A stretch of 8,629 nt of DNA from Parcubacteria group bacterium Gr01-1014_72 (GTDB taxonomy: Bacteria; Patescibacteriota; Minisyncoccia; Phycocordibacterales; VMFH01): positions 1 to 8,629 of the forward strand of contig VMFH01000016.1 of the NCBI GenBank assembly GCA_007375925.1. The letters are read 5' to 3'. The notes under the pieces are model-generated. The model was not told where the DNA came from, made no database searches, and saw nothing but the letters and a program-made list of their open reading frames with translations. Within the stretch, counting starts at the first letter, position 1. The number at the start of each line of letters is the position of its first letter. This document shows positions 5,566 through 8,629 of the stretch, one piece after another. A program made the position numbers and the translations under genes.

Positions 5566-5595
5566 TTGAGTGCCGTTCCCCCCAGGTGCTACAAT
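5566..5595 (+). promoter_or_regulatory. Promoter of dnaB: TTGAGT -35 and extended -10 TGC TACAAT
   Basis: TTGAGT (5566-5571, four of six matches to TTGACA) lies 18 bp before TACAAT (5590-5595), which carries the TGC extension at 5587-5589. Nine nucleotides (CGGCCTACC) separate the box from the dnaB ATG, so the mRNA would have a leader of only about 1-3 nt. It is the best-formed promoter in the window and probably drives dnaB and recR together. Confidence 0.65.
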
Positions 5596-5604
5596 CGGCC
5601 TACC

Positions 5605-7002
5605 ATGACCATCCGAAAAAGTGCTTCTGACCTGCGCCTCCCGCCACAGAATCTCACCGCCGAGATGGCGCTCCTCGGCTCCGTCATGCTTCGCCCCGAC
5701 GCCATCGCCGAAGTCATTGACGTCATCAATCCAGAATCCTTCTACGCCGACAAACATCGCCTCATCTTCCGCGCGATGGTCACGCTCTTCTCAAAAGCCA
5801 CGCCTATTGACCTCCTCTCGCTCTCGGCTCGCCTCAAGGAAGAGGGCGCGATTGACGCGGTCGGCGGCGGCGCGTACTTGACCGAGCTCGTCCATGTGGT
5901 ACCCTCCTCCGCGAACGTCCGCCACTACGCGGAAATGGTGCAGCGCAAGTACCTCCTCCGCTCGCTCATCGCCGCTGGCGAGGACATTGCGAAACTTGGC
6001 TACGAGGAAGCGGAGGATATAGAGGAGGTTTTGGATGAGGCGGAGAAGCGAATCTTTGATGTTACGAATCGCAGCACTGCTCACACGTTTGTTGAACTGC
6101 GCGAAATGTTGGGTGACGCGTGGGAGCGCCTTGACCGACTCCATCACTCCAAGGGGGCGCTTCGGGGGGTACCGACGGGCTTCAAGGAACTTGACGACCG
6201 CCTCGCCGGTTTGCAGCCGGCGGATCTCATCATCCTCGCCGCCCGCCCCTCCATGGGCAAGACGACGCTCGCTCTTGATATCGCGCGCCAAACCGCCATC
6301 AGCAATAAAATCGCCGTCGGCATCTTCTCGCTTGAGATGAGCTCGCACCAGCTCGTTGACCGCATGCTTGCCGCCGAGGCGCATGTTGATGCATGGAAGC
6401 TTCGCACCGGACGCCTGTCGGCAGAGACGGAGTTTCAGAAAATCCGCGACTCGCTTGACCGCCTCTCAAACGCGCCCATCTACATTGACGACCAGCCGAG
6501 CAACAACATCCTCAGGATGCGCTCCGTCGCACGGCGCTTAAAGAGCGAGAAAGGGCTTGGGCTCATCGTCGTTGATTACCTCCAGCTCATGGTGCCGACC
6601 GCCTCGCGAAGCTCCGATTCGCTCGTTCAGCAGGTTACTGAAATATCGCGCTCCCTCAAGCACTTGGCCCGCGAACTCAATGTCCCCATCCTCGCACTCT
6701 CCCAGCTCTCCCGCGCGGTAGAGAGTCGCGGCGGGAAGCCCCGACTTTCTGACCTTCGTGACAGTGGAAGCATCGAGCAGGATGCCGACGTCGTCATGTT
6801 CATCCACCGCGACGACAAGTACAACGAGCAGTCGGAGAAGCCGAACATCGCCGAGATCCTCATTGAGAAACACCGCAACGGCCCGACGGGGAGCGTGGAG
6901 CTCTACTTTGACAAGGATCGGACGACCTTCATCTCCCTTGAGAAAGCTGATTTCAGCAGCTTCGCGGCGGTGGCGGCAAAGGGCGGCGAGGCCGGATTTT
7001 AG
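5605..7002 (+). CDS. dnaB: Replicative DNA helicase DnaB
   Basis: This 465-aa protein is of typical length for DnaB, the hexameric 5'-3' helicase that unwinds DNA at the replication fork and recruits primase. An N-terminal helical domain (about 10-110, LPPQNLTAEMALLGSVML and then FYADKHRLIFRAM) precedes a linker and a RecA-like ATPase domain (about 185-450). Seen there are Walker A ARPSMGKTT (213-221), the catalytic Glu region FSLEMS (Glu244), Walker B LIVVDYLQLM (320-329, Asp324), the LSQLSR sensor motif (366-370) and the arginine-finger region EKHRNGPTG (421-429, Arg424). No intein interrupts it. The start at 5605 matches the family N-terminus and lies 9 nt after the promoter box. An in-frame ATG at 5500 would put the heptamer array and promoter inside the gene and is rejected. 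recR follows after 20 bp. No helicase loader gene is nearby. Confidence 0.97.
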   Translation: MTIRKSASDLRLPPQNLTAEMALLGSVMLRPDAIAEVIDVINPESFYADKHRLIFRAMVTLFSKATPIDLLSLSARLKEEGAIDAVGGGAYLTELVHVVPSSANVRHYAEMVQRKYLLRSLIAAGEDIAKLGYEEAEDIEEVLDEAEKRIFDVTNRSTAHTFVELREMLGDAWERLDRLHHSKGALRGVPTGFKELDDRLAGLQPADLIILAARPSMGKTTLALDIARQTAISNKIAVGIFSLEMSSHQLVDRMLAAEAHVDAWKLRTGRLSAETEFQKIRDSLDRLSNAPIYIDDQPSNNILRMRSVARRLKSEKGLGLIVVDYLQLMVPTASRSSDSLVQQVTEISRSLKHLARELNVPILALSQLSRAVESRGGKPRLSDLRDSGSIEQDADVVMFIHRDDKYNEQSEKPNIAEILIEKHRNGPTGSVELYFDKDRTTFISLEKADFSSFAAVAAKGGEAGF

Positions 7003-7022
7003 TTTCCATAGCTTCTAACGGG

Positions 7023-7643
7023 ATGGATGCGCTTGAAAAATTGGTTGAGCTCTTCCGGCAGTTCCCCGGCATCGGGCCGCGTCAAGCGCGGCGCTTCGCG
7101 TACTTTCTTCTCGTGCGAGGACCGGGATTTAGCCGCGAACTCGCGACGCGGGCACGGGCGCTTGAGGAGAGGGTCCGCTCTTGTGAGTTGTGCTTCCGAT
7201 TTTTTGAGACGAAACAGGAGGGCGACAGCGTCTGCAGAACCTGTTCCGACCGGCATCGCGATGGGGCGCTCCTCCTCGTGGTGGCGCACGACGTTGACGC
7301 CGATGCGATTGAAGCAAGCGGTTCGTACAAAGGCTACTACTTCATCCTCGGCGGGACGGTACCGATTGCCGAGAAAAATCCGGAGAAAAAAATCCGGTCG
7401 GCGGCGTTTTTAGCGGCCGTTGAACAACGCGCCAAGCACGAACTGAAAGAGCTTATCCTTGGGATGAACGCGACGCCGGACGGCGAGCACACCGCCCTGC
7501 ATCTTCGCTCTATCCTTTTGCCGCTCGTCGCGAAATACGCGCTCACGATTTCAACGCTTGGGCGCGGTCTATCTACCGGCACCGAGCTTGAGTACTCTGA
7601 CACTGAAACGCTCCGAAGTGCTCTCACACACCGGACGCACTAG
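7023..7643 (+). CDS. recR: Recombination mediator protein RecR
   Basis: This 206-aa protein is of normal RecR length. RecR acts with RecO (and RecF) to load RecA on SSB-coated single-stranded DNA during gap repair. It has a helix-hairpin-helix segment (FPGIGPRQARRFAYFLL, 14-30), a four-cysteine zinc finger (Cys54, Cys57, Cys71, Cys74), a Toprim domain (about 82-175) and the C-terminal family motif GRGLSTGTELEYSDTETL (180-197). In the Toprim strand the usual V-V-E reads VVA (Ala88), and the common SPLDGIGP loop is replaced by PIAEKNPEKKIR (114-125). I believe the loop change is common in Patescibacteria; the Glu-to-Ala change looks unusual. RecR is not known to have Toprim catalysis, so function may be kept. 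It is 20 bp after dnaB on the same strand, with no clear Shine-Dalgarno or own promoter, so it is probably co-transcribed. It converges on rplU. Confidence 0.95.
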   Translation: MDALEKLVELFRQFPGIGPRQARRFAYFLLVRGPGFSRELATRARALEERVRSCELCFRFFETKQEGDSVCRTCSDRHRDGALLLVVAHDVDADAIEASGSYKGYYFILGGTVPIAEKNPEKKIRSAAFLAAVEQRAKHELKELILGMNATPDGEHTALHLRSILLPLVAKYALTISTLGRGLSTGTELEYSDTETLRSALTHRTH

Positions 7644-7687
7644 TAGCTCATTGCACTATTCGCACCCGTACTCACACCAACACTGCG

Positions 7688-7731
7688 AGCATACACAAAT
7701 TCTAAGCTATAGCTTAGAATTTGTGTATGCT
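7688..7731. repeat. Perfect 44-bp palindrome in the recR/rplU convergent gap
   Basis: The 22-nt left arm (7688-7709, starting AGCATACACAAATTC) is the exact reverse complement of the right arm (7710-7731), with no spacer or mismatch. As RNA it would fold into a long hairpin on either strand. It may serve as a bidirectional terminator between the convergent genes recR and rplU, although no T-run follows the stem on either strand and the stem is AT-rich. Other readings are a protein-binding site or a remnant of a repeat element. Confidence 0.9.
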
Positions 7732-7733
7732 AA

Positions 7734-7753
7734 TCTTTTAGAATTTTAAAAGA
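7734..7753. repeat. AT-rich 7-bp inverted repeat next to the 44-bp palindrome
   Basis: TCTTTTA (7734-7740) pairs with TAAAAGA (7747-7753) around a 6-nt loop. It lies 8 bp after the rplU stop codon on the minus strand and beside the large palindrome. The two structures share TTAGAATTT (7714-7722 and 7738-7746). It may contribute to ending transcription from either side, but the stem is weak and contains only one G-C pair. Confidence 0.55.
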
Positions 7754-7761
7754 GTGCGTTC

Positions 7762-8097
7762 TTAGCTGATTTTCTCAATCTTCACTTTCGTAAACGGCTG
7801 GCGGTGGCCGCGCTTTTTGAAGTAGCGGCTCTTCTGCTTGTAGCGGATAACCGTCACTTTCTTCGCACGACCGGAAACGACGACACTTCCCGATACAGAG
7901 CGACCCGCAAGGTAGGGCGCACCGATCTCTGTCCCGCCCCCGCTCTCAACGAGAAGCACCTTGTCAAAAATCGCCTGCTCCCCTGCCCCACCGGCGGAAA
8001 GTTTTTCCACGGTGATAACGTCTCCCGCGGCTACGCGGTATTGTTTCCCGCCAGTCTCAATGATTGCAAATGCATCTTTTTGCTCCTGTGTCGCCAT
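7762..8097 (-). CDS. rplU: 50S ribosomal protein L21
   Basis: This 111-aa protein matches L21, which binds 23S rRNA in the large subunit. The N-terminal core FAIIETGGKQYRVAAGDVITVEKL (10-33), the central strand FDKVLLVESGG, and the RNA-binding C-terminal motif KKRGHRQPFTKVKIEKI are all recognisable. Nine residues (MATQEQKDA) precede the position where most L21 proteins begin, a small N-terminal extension; no other ATG fits better. The usual partner rpmA (L27) is not downstream, because the next gene in that direction is the convergent recR. A possible promoter at 8126-8153 gives a leader of about 20 nt, longer than for the other genes here. No Shine-Dalgarno is visible just before the ATG (sequence CAAGAATTTTT). 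Confidence 0.95.
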   Translation of the reverse strand: MATQEQKDAFAIIETGGKQYRVAAGDVITVEKLSAGGAGEQAIFDKVLLVESGGGTEIGAPYLAGRSVSGSVVVSGRAKKVTVIRYKQKSRYFKKRGHRQPFTKVKIEKIS

Positions 8098-8125
8098 AAA
8101 AATTCTTGAAAAAACAGTGTTCTGT

Positions 8126-8153
8126 ATTCTACATAAACGTCCGCAAAATGCAA
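8126..8153 (-). promoter_or_regulatory. Possible rplU promoter
   Basis: On the minus strand TTGCAT (8153-8148) lies 16 bp before TAGAAT (8131-8126), 28 nt upstream of the rplU ATG. The transcribed leader would contain a tiny inverted repeat (ACAG AACA CTGT) followed by TTTTTT. The upstream flank holds TGCAAA CTAT TTTGCA (8149-8164), a 6-bp inverted repeat overlapping the -35 region that could be a protein-binding site. The match is moderate and the assignment tentative. Confidence 0.4.
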
Positions 8154-8192
8154 ACTATTTTGCACTTTGAGATTTACACTTTACATTTCCGA

Positions 8193-8629
8193 TCATTCCT
8201 CCCGCTCCGGCTTCTCAAGCGCGAGTGCTTCCACCTCTATTCCCTCCCCTGTGATACGAAGCACGTCTTTGTCAATTTTCTTGAACTCTTTGTTGGATGC
8301 GTTGAAGTGGCCAACGACCGTAGAGAGCGACGTTCCCAACCGCTCGTGGTACTCCTCATAGCCCTTGAGGTGCCGCCCCAGCTCCTCAACCCGCCGGATG
8401 ATGTCCTTCGCCGTCTCCTCAATTTTAAGCGATTTGAGACCCTGAAGCACCGTCTGGAGGAATGCGAGGAAAGACGTCGGCGACACGATGAGGACGTGCC
8501 GCTTAAAGGCGTACTCAATGAGGTCCTGCGTATTCACCTTGACCGAGCCTACCTCCGCCACAAGTAAATCGTAGTAAATCGCCTCATGCGGAATGAACAT
8601 GAAGGCAAACTCAAGCGTTCCCTCGGATG
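8193..8629 (-). CDS. rmuC: RmuC-family DNA recombination protein, C-terminal part; 5' end beyond the window
   Basis: The open frame enters from the right edge. Reading from the edge it gives SEGTLEFAFMFIPHEA, then LIEYAFKRHVLIVSPTSFLAFL, which are the signature segments of the RmuC domain (family pattern V-E-F-A-F-M-F-I-P-x-E and then hI-h-V-S-P-T-T-L-L-A-x-L). A helical, charged region follows (about 65 residues, EETAKDIIRRVEELGRHLKG), as in the RmuC C-terminus, and the protein ends in EKPEREE. RmuC proteins are predicted PD-(D/E)xK-fold nucleases that limit DNA inversions and rearrangement; their N-terminus usually carries a membrane helix and a coiled coil, not visible here. About 145 codons are in the window. 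The stop at 8193-8195 lies 95 bp upstream of rplU, on the same strand. Confidence 0.93.
   Translation of the reverse strand, partial: SEGTLEFAFMFIPHEAIYYDLLVAEVGSVKVNTQDLIEYAFKRHVLIVSPTSFLAFLQTVLQGLKSLKIEETAKDIIRRVEELGRHLKGYEEYHERLGTSLSTVVGHFNASNKEFKKIDKDVLRITGEGIEVEALALEKPEREE

Noticed and set aside
5500..5604. Upstream ATG extending DnaB by 35 residues
   Set aside because: The extension would translate the heptamer array and the promoter; DnaB homology begins at MTIRKSASDLRLPPQNLTAE.
7558..7749. Small plus-strand open frame overlapping the recR 3' end and the palindrome
   Set aside because: It is out of frame with recR, translates the palindrome, and shows no start signal or recognisable protein.
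1..8629. UGA recoded as glycine (as in Gracilibacteria/SR1)
   Set aside because: TGA ends the nucleotidyltransferase, the small membrane protein and rmuC at sensible C-termini, and no in-frame TGA interrupts a conserved domain.
1..8629. tRNA or rRNA gene, transposase, integrase, toxin-antitoxin or defence cassette
   Set aside because: No cloverleaf-like or rRNA-like segment and no matching protein motif was recognised; every stretch is accounted for by housekeeping genes or the repeats listed.

Overview
This window looks like a core-genome stretch of a Candidate Phyla Radiation bacterium, most likely a Parcubacteria-type (Patescibacteria) lineage. That placement is inferred from protein character: the L20 N-terminus, a RecR whose Toprim region carries an EKNPEKKIR-type segment where most bacteria have SPLDGIGP, and compact genes with very short leaders. 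It is not from a marker search. Coding DNA is GC-rich and gene-dense, while intergenic DNA is conspicuously AT-rich and repetitive. TAA, TAG and TGA all end apparently intact genes, so nothing suggests UGA recoding.

Layout: (1) 1-71, minus: start of rplT (L20), cut by the window edge. (2) 80-171: an inverted pair of AT-rich repeat units between rplT and the gene upstream of it. (3) 171-1445, minus: S41 C-terminal processing peptidase. (4) 1505-2425, plus: CorA-family membrane protein, divergent from S41 across 59 bp that holds two back-to-back extended -10 promoters. (5) 2430-2696: a larger array of the same repeat family (two inverted copies, then four direct copies) ending exactly at the cysS start codon. 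(6) 2697-4100, plus: cysS. (7) 4128-4264: three tandem minus-strand terminator hairpins and an 18-bp duplication. (8) 4267-4635 and 4709-5413, minus: a small single-pass membrane protein downstream of a sugar-phosphate nucleotidyltransferase. (9) 5414-5604: divergent intergenic region with two different heptamer arrays and two extended -10 promoters. (10) 5605-7002 and 7023-7643, plus: dnaB then recR, 20 bp apart. (11) 7644-7761: convergent junction with a perfect 44-bp palindrome. (12) 7762-8097, minus: rplU (L21). (13) 8193-8629, minus: C-terminal part of rmuC, running off the window.

The genes are mostly housekeeping: translation (L20, L21, CysRS), replication and recombination (DnaB, RecR, RmuC), envelope proteolysis and ion transport. 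No defence system, mobile element, CRISPR array or RNA gene was found.

The most interesting signals are intergenic. A dispersed repeat family (core TTCGTATCATTAGTATAA) occurs at two loci with the same architecture relative to the downstream gene: inverted copy, spacer, direct copy or copies, start codon. Four genes share an extended -10 box 6-11 nt before a start codon, which implies leaderless or nearly leaderless mRNAs. There are also heptamer micro-arrays and a perfect 44-bp palindrome. Among proteins, the CorA homologue lacks the GMN signature (it has QID), and RecR lacks the usual Toprim glutamate.
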